Assembly (NCBI GenBank): GCA_013399305.1
Contig: VXAI01000190.1
Span: forward strand, 186,001-250,000
Reading direction: 5' to 3'
From: Rostratula benghalensis
Lineage: Eukaryota; Chordata; Aves; Charadriiformes; Rostratulidae
Length of the DNA stretch: 64,000 nucleotides
The notes below the pieces were generated by a model. The model did not search any database and was not told the origin of the DNA. It worked only from the letters and a program-made list of their open reading frames with translations. This document shows, in pieces, positions 50,901-63,350 of this stretch (within the stretch, counting starts at the first letter, position 1; each line of letters begins with the position of its first letter). Both the position numbers and the translations under genes were made by a program.

Positions 50901-53900
50901 TGAGGGCTGCTGATTCTATAACAGTTTCTCTCTCTTTAAATGCTTGACAGCCCACTGTTACTCATTCTTGCTCAGTTATGTAGCAGTTAGAGATAAATTA
51001 GGGGTCCATTTCCAAGCGAGTCTAGAATTTTTTAGCACTATGTTAGTATTTTGTCTAGCAGATGATTTAAACAACATAATTTATGCCATTTCAGTTGGCC
51101 AATTTTGTTGTTCATGGATCTTCACATCTTAATTGGGAAGTTTTTCTCAAACATTATTTTTTTCCATTTTATTAGTTGCTTTCCACAGCTTTCGCAAATA
51201 TTTCATTTTTTCTTGGATGTCAGAAGACAAATTAAGTTACTGCAAGTTATAGCACTAGTGAAAACACATAAGATTAAGCTATCCTAATATGTCTGTTCTC
51301 TCATTGAGTTCCCTTTGTATTTGGTGAAGAGATACAGACACTGTTGAAGTGTATGATTGACTGAGTGATCTAGTTTAGATAATTGCATTGATGAGATGCA
51401 TAGCTGTAGTGATCCCTTAAATATGTTGGTTATACCTCCATGGAAGACAAGGCTGATGAGTTCAAATGAAAATCTGCTTTTAGTCAGATGAATCCCCTGC
51501 AAAGTGTATGCAATGTGATACATCAGCATGTTTTTCACTGTTTAAAGCATTATTAGTACATGAACAGAGATAATATAGGGAAGTTATATAGGTGGAGTAT
51601 CAGCATATACCAGGCATACACTTACAACATTTCAAATACTCTTTTGTGTCCAGCATATTGTACTGAGTTCATAATCCTTTATGAAAGGCTTTTTTTTTTG
51701 GTGCTTGTTAAAAGTACTTTTTCACAGAAGGAGGTACATTACTCCTTATGTTCTGTCTATGTAAAGGAATTACACCTTACATTTTACCTCCCGGAACACT
51801 GAAAGTTCTATGGAAGATTCTTTCCTTTATTAGGAAACTATAGGAAAAAAAAAAAAAAGAGAGAGAAAAATAAATACATTTTCACTAAATTTATAAACTC
51901 TTATTTAATCTGTACATCCAAACTCAATGAAATTCATGGAGATAATCTATCATAAATTCCATGTTAATATTCTATAGGTATTGTTTCTCTTCTAGGCAGT
52001 TATCATAGTTTGGAAGTTGTTCTGGAATTTGCTTCTCAGAATGGAAAAGAAAGTTCATATTCTGGAGAAAACATCAAAAAACTCACTACATGCTTACCTT
52101 ATAGCAGAGGGCATAACCATCTTCTCAGAATGAAAAAGTAAATTATTTTAGTCCATAATGCCAAATAATTAGGAAAAGACATTAGGAAAATTGAAGGCAT
52201 CCCTAAAGCACTGTGAAAATGGGTATATACAAGCTTAATGATTGCTAAAAGGAAGATACTCAGGCACTGTAAAAATATAAAAGATTTATCTGTGGATAAA
52301 ATTTTTGGCAGACCTTGTAAGAACAGCCTCATATAAACAAGGTTACTTTGTGGCTAGAAGATAAACTGAACAATTCTTATACAATGTGGGAAGAATTGAC
52401 AGAGTGTCTACACAGTTGTTTTGCAAAGGTTACAACATAAGAAAAACTAGTATAACATCAGCTTTATCTACATTAGTAAAAATATAAAAGAGCAAGGAAA
52501 AAAGATATTTTTACTCTTCTGGAGGTATATTTTTATCAGCAGTCGTTAGTGTGCTATTGCTCAAGAGAACCCGCACACTCAAAGGAGATCCTTAAATAGG
52601 AAATACATTGTTTGAGGAGGGCTGAGGTGATATGCTTTATCTCATGTATGAATAGAACTTTAGAGAGCAGTGAAAAAAGGCTCTTCAGCAGCAGCATAAA
52701 AAGGTGTCTGTTTAGTTTGCCAGTACATCTAACTGGAGGACAAAAGCTATATTATGTGGAAAATACATGTGGCATTTCCTAGAAAGCAATCTAACAACTT
52801 GGAGAATGCATCTGCATGAAATAGAAACTTATTTTACTTCAGTTTGGAGCTGAAAATTCTTGAACATAATCTGTTCAAGTTTATGGCTGCCATATGGCTT
52901 TCCTGTGATAAATTGCTAACGCGCATAAGTAAATAAGAATACACAAAACAAATCATAAAAATGAAATCAGGCAATTCCTAACAGAATATTCAAGATCTAG
53001 ACTACTGTTGGCAGATCAATGATCAAGCATATTTAATTTTCAGACTAGTGGGGGATGTTTATATGGATCATTCTGATACTTAATCAATTTACAATATGTT
53101 TAGTATGCAGCCTAGCTAGCATTAGAATGAGGTACTCTGCGAGCAATCCTTTCCCCTTCTATTGAGTACTTCTGTTTTGTAAAACCTGGATGATTTAAAA
53201 ACTACTAGAGATGGAATCTAATTTATTTCCACCAAGAAGCTAAAGGATTAAGGGGTCTAAACCTTACTGAATTTTGTAAGAATAAAACAAGGAAACATTT
53301 CCTATCTACCCCTTGTCAAGTCTTTAGGAAACCCCTTCTTTGGTGACCCATAGCAAAGATTTAAAATTAGTTGTCTTTCTCAACTTTCCCTTATTCCTTT
53401 GCTGTGAAAGATATTTGAAGAAAAGTGAGGTTGAGACCAGGGCTGTCATGGAGTGGGAATGAGGAAACACGGGCAGATTCTAAATGCATCACCCATCTGT
53501 ACAAGCACAGACGTGACCAGGAGTTAATCAATTATCTCTAAGTGCTTTGGTGAATGACAAATAATCAGACAGATCCTGTTCTAGAGTAATTTAATATAAT
53601 ATTTTGGAGAATAATGCCTAGAAAGATTATCATCCACAGTGTGTGGAGGAATGACACATGACACAATGACACAATGGAGGGAATGATACATTTTCACCCC
53701 ACAGAAATAGAGTCGAATGATGCAGAAACGTGTGGCTTTGGAGCCAGTATAAGGGAATAAGACAGAAAGGAGAAAAGAAGCAAATAATCACGTTCACTTT
53801 GTACAATTATGCAGCTTTGCTGATGACTCTCTTAGAAATAGTTGGTCCCTGTTTCTGGTAAACTATTTAGATAGTTTCTTTTAAGATGTCTCAGATTTTT

Positions 53901-54044
53901 CTGAAAATTAGATTAGGGTAAGAGTCATGTTGTCAATATACAAGCAATTATATTCTTAAGTAAAACCTTGTGCCTATGCTTTGGAGAACAAACATGAAAT
54001 TTGGAGATGATGTCAGATGAGAATCAGGGAAGTTCTGTTTCTGA
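47906..54044. other. Gene-free stretch
   Basis: No gene is supportable. It holds an A-rich run near 48506-48539 and A14 at 51845-51858. Bases 49100-49690 look somewhat less AT-rich and less simple than the surroundings but match no family I can name. An (acacaatg)-type imperfect tandem lies near 53655-53685. No long or conserved-looking frame occurs. Confidence 0.6.
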
Positions 54045-54198
54045 GGATGCTGGTTTGAATTTCCACTTAATTAGTGGATTTATGACATTCATTTCCAAGC
54101 TATTTATTATATTCCAAAACTCATGTAAAAGGAGATAATCCTATGTAACAAGATCACTATGACTGCAATATCAAAGTGCTAAAGGATTTCAGGAAGTG
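54045..54198 (+). mobile_element. MIR/CORE-SINE-like remnant
   Basis: Segments in order are gatgctggtttgaatttcca (cf. CCTGGGTTCGAATCCCA), cttaattagtggatttatga (cf. CTTACTAGCTGTGTGA), tgtaaaaggagataatccta (cf. TGTAAAATGGGGATAAT) and atcaaagtgctaaaggattt (cf. GTAAAGCGCTTTGAGAT). The full order and approximate spacing of the family are kept. The fragment is very diverged. Confidence 0.6.
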
Positions 54199-55660
54199 TC
54201 CAAATTACTGGCCTCCATAAGTTTAATTTAACTATGTGTATTCAAATTACAAAATTATCTTTAACAGTATGACAATATACTAATTTGTTCCCATTAAAAT
54301 CTTGCCACAAAGTAGAATAATCTCACAGCCCTATGGGAAGTGTCATTTTCCTGTCCTTTTTTCATTTGTTTTATTTACAGCTCAATTGAAAACAAAACTG
54401 TCTTTCCAAATGAAGATTAAGGCAGGCGTTTCAAAATGTCTATTTATTCTGAATTATAATTAAAATCCAAAGATTTAATATTGACATTCTGCAACAAAAC
54501 CAATCATATAAGAAACTACAGAATGTATTGTTTAATAATGGTCAGTCTAGCATATATCGATACAAGATAAGTCTTTACTCAATATAAACACAAATAACGA
54601 TTTGTACTAGACTAAACAACGTTGATATAATTTGAAGGAAAAGTCAAAGTCAAAAGGAAATGTTTTGACATGATCAAAACCAAGGAGACAAGCAAAGGAC
54701 TCCAGGTAGGAACTTCTCTAATAGGAAAAAAACCCCTCTCTGTTACAATCATTTACCGCTGCCATGGTACACTTCCCAAATGTACATCAAATACAAAATT
54801 ATTAATGTTCTCACTGGCTTTTCAACAGTATCTCAAATTGAATTACCATTGCATGTTTATGCTTATCTATGTACTTTTTGTTTTCAGTTATGTCTAATGC
54901 CTATTCATTACTGGGAGCACTTTAGAAGTATTGCAGTATATTCCACTGCCTCATTTGTGTTTTTATTTTACTTTTATCACAGCATAGTCCTCAGTTATGT
55001 AAAGCTGAAGGCTTTTAAAACAACATCATTAAACTTTTATCAACAAAATGCATGTTATAAACATTGGTATAAATATTATAAGAAAGGGAAGTATAAAATC
55101 TAGGATAAAATAGAAATGTAGGTTAGTGTTTCTGGCATAAAAGAGAGTGTCTGAAAATGGAGTTATATTAACTTAGAGACACAACCTAGAATAGATCCTG
55201 TTTGAAGAATAAAAGTGGATCGATAACTTTGCTTCCCTGTCAAATCTTTTGCACAGTCCATCCTACCACTAGGTCTGAAATAATCAAAAGGATATTAAAA
55301 AAATACTAATTTTTATTAACCCATAGAATCCCATGTACTACAAAGACAACTGAAACACTACCTGCTAGTGAGCAGCTTCATCATTTGGATCAATTAAACT
55401 TAGAAACAAGGCATACTGCTTTAACAGTGGCAGTGATTAACTTAGGGAACAGCCAATCAAGAGAACTCAATTTTCCCATTTTCTTCTTCAAGAGAAGACC
55501 TGGATGCATAGGGGTGTCCTACTATGCTGTATTCTCTATAGAAAAAAACTTTCTCCATCTCCACTCCTGTATTTCTCTTATCTTTCATCTGTCAACAGCT
55601 TTTCACCATCCCTGTCTTGCAACTTGATGCCACCTCCAATATAAACAGCTGTTGAACCAT
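54199..55660. other. Gene-free stretch
   Basis: No gene is supportable. Overlapping plus-strand frames at 54670-55103 are Tyr/Phe-rich products of AT-rich DNA without domains. No repeat was recognised. Confidence 0.6.
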
Positions 55661-55724
55661 GTTATTCACTAAAATTATTCAGGTTAGAAAAAAGAGGAAA
55701 AATAATATTGATGTGCTTATTTCC
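55661..55724 (+). repeat. 64-bp dispersed direct repeat, copy A
   Basis: The segment opens gttattcactaaaattattc and closes gatgtgcttatttcc. It recurs at 57879-57943 with a single difference (six versus seven A in an internal A run). Flanking bases outside the block are unrelated. The unit matches no mobile-element family I recognise. Confidence 0.95.
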
Positions 55725-56894
55725 TGCCTTGTCCCTGCCAGAAGTTGTGTGGGCCCTACAGAGAGAGAAATAATCTCCAGTGTGGGAACAGGAGGGATTG
55801 CACAAGGTCAACACAGCTGCCTTCTGTGGATTCACACAAATACAAAATTTACCTGCTCTCAACAGGTAGTCAAACACAAGATATTGGCAGCTGTTAGCTA
55901 TGAGGTCAGACCAAAAGATGTAGTACACCACCTGACTTTAAAGGCTTTCAATCCTTGAGAGCCTACGGGAACAGGGTGCTTCACTGTCAATGCAGGGAGA
56001 GGAGGAGTTTGTTACTCACTTGTCAAAGCTCAAATAATTAAAAATTATTAACTGTATTTCAGCATGTCCCATTAGAATTAAAACTAATATTTTAGCTTTG
56101 ACAAAGAAAATCTATAGCCCCTATATTGAATATTCAGGTCACTGCTGCTATACATGTCTGTTTCCAGTAAAATATCCATCACCAGTACTGTTTAGTCTTG
56201 GCAGAGAAACCTGAGCTCATTTTCTCATGGATGTTATACTCCCCAAGCAGATATGAAATATACAGACTTTCAGAGTTAAGCGTGTAAACCCAAAGCCTTT
56301 TCTTTGTTAATTTTAAAAACTGGTAGTTATCAGAGGGAGATAAATGCAAATAAACATGGAGATAGCGAATCTTGCTGCCTTCCGTACTGCACAAGCCCTC
56401 CTCTCTGCACTGAGAGCTGAATGCAGACTGGATGTTGTCTATTTATAGCATTTAGCAGCCTAAGTGCATCAGTGTCTCCTGTGAGTTCTCACTGCAGGAG
56501 TTACAGATCTGCGTAGGTGCAGTTTGACACCAGTATAGCTGATGTCATTGCAATGAACTTGAATCAGCTGTATCAGCCCGAGCATTTTTATAGCAATACC
56601 TCTGTGATTACATTAAGGAGGGCAGGGAGTGTGTTGATTTTACCAGCAGCACTGCCAACTGCAAAGACAGCCCTCGTTTCTCAGCGAGAACAGTTTGATC
56701 ACAATGCAGGCAACTGCTGCTGACTTCATGTGCCATGAAAATCATAATTCGGTTAAAGAAACTATTCAAAGATTAAAAAAAAGGAAAAGGCACAGAAAAA
56801 AAAAATTTAAAAAATTAAAATAATATGGTATTGTAAAAGGCCAAACAAAATCCTGACAGACTAACAAGAAAGGAGATAACCCTTATATAAATGG
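55725..56894. other. Gene-free stretch between duplicate and CR1
   Basis: No gene is supportable; frames at 55659-55958 (plus) and 55662-55931 (minus) are unassigned. Around 56510-56560 the text is less AT-rich and may be an old unnamed repeat. A-rich runs lie near 56773-56820. Confidence 0.6.
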
Positions 56895-57510
56895 CACATA
56901 GAATCATCTAGGTTGGACAGGACCTTTAAGATCATCAAGTCCAACCATTAAACCTAACGCTGACAAAAAACATCACTAAACCATGTCACTCAGCACCACC
57001 TCTACCCATCTTTTAAGTACCTCTAGGGATGGTGATTCAACCACTTCCCTGGGCAGTCTGTTCCAGTGCTCAGTAACCCTTTTGATAAATAAATTTTTTC
57101 CTAATATCCCGTCTAAGACTCCTCTGGCACTACTTGAGGTCATTTCCTCTTATCCTATCGCCTGTTATTTGAGAGAAGAGACTGACTCCCACCTCACTAC
57201 AACCTTCTTCCAGGTAGCTGTAGAGAACAAGAAGGTCTCCCCTCTTCCTTTCTTCTGACTAAACCACCCCAGTTCCCTCAGCCGCTCCTCATAAGACATG
57301 TGCTTCAGACCCCTCATGAGCTTTGTTGTCCTTCTCTGAACATCTCCAGCACCTCAAAGTCTTCCTTGATGTGAAGGTCCCAGAACTGGACACAGTACTT
57401 GAGATGGGGCCTCACCAGTGCCAAGTAGAGTGGGACAACCACTGCCCTAATCCTACTCTCCACACCTTGATGCTTGATAGGACAGTGCTCCTCAGAGAGA
57501 GAGCCATCTC
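56895..57510 (-). mobile_element. CR1 LINE, largest copy: ORF2 C-terminus plus 3' UTR
   Basis: In window orientation the copy starts at its 3' end (acatagaatcatctaggttg, then ggacctttaagatcatcaag and tccaaccattaaacc). It runs through the CR1 3' UTR and then the end of ORF2. The minus-strand frame at 57314-57514 still reads [20 protein letters not shown], which corresponds to the CR1 signature PLYSALVRPHLEYCVQFW near the ORF2 C-terminus. Further downstream on the minus strand the YEERL and VTRRKR-type regions are frame-broken. Beyond about 57510 the similarity fades, marking the 5' truncation. About 600 bases are retained. Full-length CR1 is several kilobases, so this copy is dead. Confidence 0.92.
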
Positions 57511-57878
57511 CCATTTCGGGACCAGGACATGCGAGTCCTTCTGCCTGAGCTGTTAGGAGGCATCATCCAGCAGGGGTTAGGGACGACCAGCCCACCCAAA
57601 CCTGTGGTTATAATTTCATTTTAAAATATGGGGTTTCACGGGGAAAGGAGAATATTTAACTTCTACAGCCATCAAACAAGTAATGAGCATGCAACAGGAC
57701 TCCCAGCTATAGGAAGGCCCCACTTGTCAAGCACAGCTTCAGTGGAGGTGAGGAGGGCACTCAGGATTTGTGTCTGTAAATCCAGCATCACCTTACTTCT
57801 GTCCATCCTTCCACCAGTATGCAGTGGCCCCTAGCCAGCATTTTTGTTTAGGTAGAGAGACATCCCAGTTTAATAGCC
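57511..57878. other. Gene-free stretch
   Basis: No gene was recognised. The first 60-80 bases may be further, unrecognisable CR1. Short frames at 57628-57834 and 57770-57976 (plus) have no family. Confidence 0.55.
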
Positions 57879-57943
57879 GTTATTCACTAAAATTATTCAG
57901 GTTAGAAAAAAAGAGGAAAAATAATATTGATGTGCTTATTTCC
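57879..57943 (+). repeat. 64-bp dispersed direct repeat, copy B
   Basis: This is the second copy of the block at 55661-55724, 65 bases here because of one extra A. It lies about 2.2 kb downstream in the same orientation. The pair brackets a CR1 fragment without being its target-site duplication in any usual sense: CR1 typically makes none, and the block edges do not abut the CR1. Confidence 0.95.
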
Positions 57944-59993
57944 AATTCAGAGTGTGCCATCACCTCAGAGACATAGTGCTTTCCTGGTTTGTGCTCTCCG
58001 TAGCAGAGCAGGCCTTATAGTATAGGTCTTCTGCATCCTGGGAGATTGTTGCAACATCTGAAGGATTACCTGACAGCAACAGCACCCCTAATTCCTGAGT
58101 GAGGTACCAAGGTTACAGCTTTGGGTGGGATTTCAACCAGAGGATCTGCATTGCTGAGCTCTAGGCTGGGCCTGAAATCAGCATTGCAGCTCCTCACATT
58201 TCGCCCTGAGGCACCTGACTTCCTACATAGCTGAAAAATCTTACAGACTCTTCTGCAGTCCTCACCCAAGGGCAGGTCTCTGGAGATTTTAAGAGTATAA
58301 AACCTCTACTCATCCAGACCTACCTAACCCTAGACAACAGAATTAGCTGAAAATAAGGCAATTTTAAAATGCTCTGTAATGCGAAGTGTTCCATTTATGA
58401 TTTGGTTCTCATCTTCCAAATGCATGCCTTTGAGCAGGACTTCTTCAGCATTCAGAAAGGATAACAAGGTAATGACAAATTACTGGGTTTGATGCCTGTT
58501 TGGCTGGCAGCCACTAGCAGTGGTTAGGATCAAGGGAAAGACAGATGTCATTTATAATATATCAGTTACTAAGGGGAAGATCCCAGATCTGAAGCACCCT
58601 TCAAGAGGAGGACATAAGGGTGGAAAATATCACAGAGTTAGAAAGAGATTATACAAAATGTGTGTTTCAGATTAGCACCATAGGCAGCTCTAATTTCTTG
58701 GGTCAGTCTGGTAAATTTAGTTATAAAAGATGGAATCTAGTAGTTAGACTGTAATAGAATAAGTAGTCTGTTCAGGACAATGAATAAAGGAGGTTTATCA
58801 GTTTTATAGTGTATGTCTAGATTTACAGAAGATTTGTTGGAAACGGTGTTGTTATACTTCCTAGAGATAACCTTTCTCTCTTCTGCATTTTCTGGGTTAT
58901 AAAGACGCTTTCAGCTGGCAGATATTAAACTAGAAGCAGCTGTATCCTCTCCACAAAATATTTTATTACTGACAACACATATGCCTGTTGCTTGTCCTTC
59001 TTTCTTAGACAATGGTATGCCACACAGCATGCAGGGGCTTGGAGCATGTCACTGAGACAAAAAAAAACCAACAAAAAACTGGCAGTCAAGACTGGTGTTG
59101 ATAACGTCGGGTTTTTTTGCCTTGTACCATAATTAGTTGTTTACACAGACAGGCACAGAAACAGAAGACCTTTAGCATTCGAGTTTGTTAAGGAAGGACA
59201 TTTCCCACATAGTGTTTGCTTGTGCCCAGGCCACTCTGTGGCTCTGGCCTCGAGAAGGGACTGCGCCTTGTCCTTCCTGTCCATTGTCAGAGATCAGGGT
59301 TTTCCTCTCTTCTTGGACATTTTCCATAAGCATTTTCTTTCTCACACTGAAGAGTCTACATTTACAACAAATTTCATGTTGGTTTTTCCAGAGGTCAATT
59401 TAGGCTGTTCACTGCTGGCAGCTGGAGTATGTGCAAATCTCAAAATTTCTCAAGAAGATGAAAAACTGAGATATTTTTTTTTCCAAAAAAACTAGTTATA
59501 GAAAATTTTTGTATAGTAAAATAGGGCAAGCAAAAAAAAGCAACTTGCTATAACTGACACACTCACAATTTTATTTTGGGTTTAAACTAAAGTGACATTC
59601 AACAAGTTGATGAAAACTTTGTTTGAAAGATTTCAACCTCACTACAGAGAGTGCCAAAGCCCACTTAACACCATGTAAGAGATATCTGAGTATGCCTCAC
59701 TGATATGCCTCTCCACATGGAACAACAGTCTGCAGCATTATGCAAAATTTCTGACTTGGCCCTTGAGCATCATACAGCTATGTTTGCTTTTTTTCAGGGG
59801 TGTGTTATAATTTCAGCAAGACTAACACTCTGTTCATAAACCGTAGATTTTATCTAAAGTGTAATGGCCAAGTTATGCCATAAGTAATTTAACCCAGTGT
59901 AACATAATGCATTAATCTTGGAGTATTGCCCAAAATTTCAGAGTCAATATAATTTATATGTATATAAAATTGTACAGTATGTATATGCGTATT
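57944..59993. other. Gene-free stretch
   Basis: No gene is supportable. Bases about 57980-58320 are less AT-rich and may be an old, unnamed repeat; the minus-strand frame at 58066-58269 lies there and shows no family. An A9 tract followed by ccaacaaaaaac lies at 59059-59079. Short frames at 59185-59495 are unassigned. Confidence 0.55.
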
Positions 59994-60084
59994 GTCTAGT
60001 GGGAGATATCCCTGCCCATGGCAGGAGGGTTGGAACTTGATGATCTTTAAGGTCCCTTTCAACCCAAACTATGCTATGATTCTA
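59994..60084 (+). mobile_element. CR1 LINE 3' tip
   Basis: The run tctagtgggagatatccctg, then cccatggcaggagggttgga, acttgatgatctttaaggtc and tatgctatgattctat, is the last 90 bases of avian CR1 with few changes. It is the least diverged CR1 tip in the window and thus probably the youngest. A 131-codon frame starting at 59992 begins in this element and continues into unrelated DNA, so it is not a gene. Confidence 0.93.
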
Positions 60085-62111
60085 TATGCATATGTAAACA
60101 CATGCACACACAGAAATCTGACTAAGTATTGGGTTCAAGTAATGAGTAGAGAAGTACAACTTGCCTCCACTGTGTTGGATACGATACTTCTCCAGTACAC
60201 TATCAGATATGTTTTCCTGTTTTATGTAGTGCGTGACAAGGGATGGACAATATCTCTCATGCAGATTTCTGTTGGTGTAAATGGCAGTTATTGCAAGCTA
60301 CATTTAATTGAAGACCATTTTAATAGTTCAGAGAATTTGACATCACACTCCTTCATGTTTCCTTTCCATCAGTTCTGTAAAGACTAAATTTAACATTCTT
60401 TAGCATTGTGATCAATTTACTGGAAGGACAGATTTTGCCATTCTTTCCCACAGTGGCCTATAGGGAGATTTAAAATTGAACACATTTTGGCTCCTAAGTT
60501 CCGAACTATTCCCATTCTAACCAATTATAGATGCAGTTCATCATGCCTAATTTTCAGTTGTCCAAAAGTTAGATATCTTAGTGTTAGCCATCTGACACAG
60601 CCTTTATATTCTGTGTGCAGAAACCTGTGAACTTCAGGAGAATGATTAATCCTCATCCTAAAATAGGTATAAAAAATTGAACAAATGATTCAGCTGAAAA
60701 GCTTCCTGTTCCTTTCCATTAACTCTGATGAGTAGCTGAGATTTAAACATTTAAGAACTTTTGAATGTTTGAGTTCACCTGGATGAATTCCAGCTAGGGT
60801 ATTTGTTGTGGTTTGGGTTGTTTTTTACCTCATACCTTGTCCCCAAGCATAAGCATTAGCTTTTCAGCATAAACAAAGACATCAGAATCCAGATGTCACT
60901 TTAAACTCTGAGAAATAGAATTACTGAAAAATAAGAGGTACAGTAAGAGATATTTCACAGAAAAAATGTGAACACTGGAAACTGTCAATAGAGATCTGTG
61001 AACTGGAATATAAAAATTATTTTCTCTTTTGCTATTAAAAAGAGGTGCCCTATTTTTCATCTAAACCTTTGCCTCTATCTATAAGCTGTAAAAGTCCATG
61101 CATGTTTCCATCATTATCCAAAAATAAAAAGTTCAGTTCTGAGAAAAAGAAGTTAGCCATATTGCCATATTGTTTAACTATAATTGCAATTGTATACAAG
61201 ATTGTACAATTTGACTCACAACTGAAAAAGCTGTAAATGGAGAAGTTAGAAGGGCATATGTCAAATATGCTGAGTGACAGAGATGTTAACCAGATGAAAT
61301 CTATGGACTTTGGTAGCACTATACTTCAAAATTTAGAAGTGTACTTCTAAAAAACACATTTGCCAAAAATATCAAGATGCTAAAGTACATGCAACATCCT
61401 GATGCACGATTGTTCAGTTTGCCAACTTTTCCAACATCTTTGCAAAAATAATGATCTCCACATTTTTTCCTGTCCTTCTCACTAAATAATTTTTTTGCAC
61501 AGAATCCTGGATGTGCTGACAGAGCCCAGAGACAAAGCACTCATTGAGGATCTCACTTTAGCCTCCTATTACATAGCACAGGGAAAGGTGATCCCTTCCT
61601 TGAATAAAAATTATAAAAGGATCTTTATGCACTTATAATGTGAGCAGTAATGTTAAACAGACAATATCCATAAAAGAGGAAATGACAAATTGATGAATTC
61701 CCACACTGTGGTGATGAGGCTGATGCAATAAAATTACTTCTTTTCTCTTGCCTTTATAGTTTGCCCCACTGGGTCACAGAATGGAAAATAAAATCACCAG
61801 TGGCAAATAAAAACATCTGCTCTGAAAAAAAAAAAAAAAGAAGAAATTATTGCTTAATGCAAATACTACGTATTTTTGTTAGGTTTAAAATTTTGATCAA
61901 GGATGTCTGCATATTGAAAAAACACAACGTATCAAATTTAGAATTACAGATTTAGAAATTTGCTTCCAATTTTCATGAAATAAGTTTTCTTGCCATAAGT
62001 AGAAGTTGTATCAGGAAATTTCATTTATACCAGTTCCATTAACTTCTCTTCAAAATATAGCAAGATCCATTGTTCCAAGATAGTAACTTAAATGACTGAA
62101 AAGTGGAAAAC
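60085..62111. other. Gene-free stretch
   Basis: No gene is supportable. Bases 60480-60590 contain phrases such as ggctcctaagttcc and cctaattttcagttgtccaa that hint at an old unnamed interspersed repeat. An A15 run lies at 61825-61839. The remaining sequence is plain AT-rich DNA. Confidence 0.55.
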
Positions 62112-62178
62112 AAGAGCTCCGAGAGCTCTTTCTCCTCCCCCTGCCTTTTTTTTTTTTTTTCTTTTTTTTTTTTTCTTT
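62112..62178. repeat. Inverted repeat followed by a long pyrimidine tract
   Basis: The arms aagagctc (62112-62119) and gagctctt (62123-62130) flank a CGA loop. From there the strand is almost pure pyrimidine to about 62178, broken by one G, and includes T15-C-T13. Such tracts can adopt triplex structure and are usually length-variable. No element boundary was identified. Confidence 0.75.
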
Positions 62179-63328
62179 CTAGATGGAAACTGGAGTTCTA
62201 GGTCATTGATGGATACCAAGTGTAGCCAATACTTCTTGGCACAGGTTGTCATGGTTTTATAGTCTAGCTGACTTACCTTAATAGAAACCAAAAGAATTTA
62301 CACAAAAAATGAAAAGAGGCCACAGTCATAAACAGAAACAAAGGCATAATAATGTGTGACAAGTTTCTGTGCTACGTCTACATTACAAGAATTTATTTTT
62401 ATACAATTCTTTTCTGCAGCTTGCATTGCAAAAGCTTGGTGTGCTTTTGACAGCTCTTGCTGTCACTGTGGACATGACATTTCCACCATTATTTCACTAC
62501 CAAACTTTAAAACCACTCTCTCCAGCAATAAGTTTAATGAATGAATGTTTGAACCATGCCACAGAAAGGAATGGTTGCACACTACCTGTGAAGCTGCAGA
62601 AATTTACCAAATGCATTTATAGCCAAAAAATTTGTTTTAAGGACCACCATGAAAAATTCCATGAGTCTGTTTTATACTCACCTGTTTTAAGTCAATGAGT
62701 TGTTTGATTTACAGTAAATCAGAATTACTTACTCTTAACCAAAACATGAGTACCTTTAGTAGGTTTTACAGGTGTGGGAATAAACTGAAGTTATACTCCA
62801 AATGAGCACTAGTTTATATGTGTCTATTGGACTAGGATCCATTTATCTTTTCTCAGCAGAGACCAGACTCACACGCAAAACTGCAATGAAAACAGAGAGT
62901 AAATAGGTTAAAAACTGTAAAACCATTCATAAACATCAGTAGATCTGGTGTTGGAAAATATGGAGGAGTTACTGTATTTGAGTTACCAAGATATACTAGT
63001 ATGGATCTATCTAATCCTTAAAACTATCTGAAGACTGACTGGCATTGGAAATAAATGGACAAAACGAATTGTATCAGTAAGTCAATTTGATCTCTAATGC
63101 CTATTTCTGTACGGTCCTCCTGCAGAAACATTTGCCCCTTTGAAGTTTTCATGGTTATCAAGGGACAATTAGTAAAGTTGTTATGCAACCCTCACCCTTC
63201 TCTGGAGAACAAAACAGCTCATGGAATTTCACAGATGTGCCACCCTATTCCTGGAATAAAATGTCAGATCTTTTGGGACAGCACATCCCATGGTTTGAGG
63301 CACACAGTAACTTAAATTTAGACCACAT
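62179..63328. other. Gene-free stretch
   Basis: No gene is supportable; overlapping plus-strand frames at 62356-62698 have no recognisable family. No repeat was recognised. Confidence 0.6.
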
Positions 63329-63350
63329 CAACAGGAAAAGCTTCCTGTTG
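63329..63350. repeat. Perfect 9-bp stem hairpin, 4-nt loop
   Basis: Arms caacaggaa and ttcctgttg are exact complements around AAGC. It is short and compact, with no flanking extension, and no function is implied. Confidence 0.65.

Noticed and set aside
55661..57943. The 64-bp repeats as LTRs of a retrotransposon
   Set aside because: They are too short, lack TG...CA ends, and the interior has no LTR-element coding traces.
59992..60387. 131-codon plus-strand open frame, the longest in the window
   Set aside because: Its first 30 or so codons are the CR1 3' tip translated, and the rest is AT-rich DNA without a domain. It is a chance frame.
60480..60590. Similar hint of an old interspersed repeat
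   Set aside because: There is no secure landmark, only a general resemblance.
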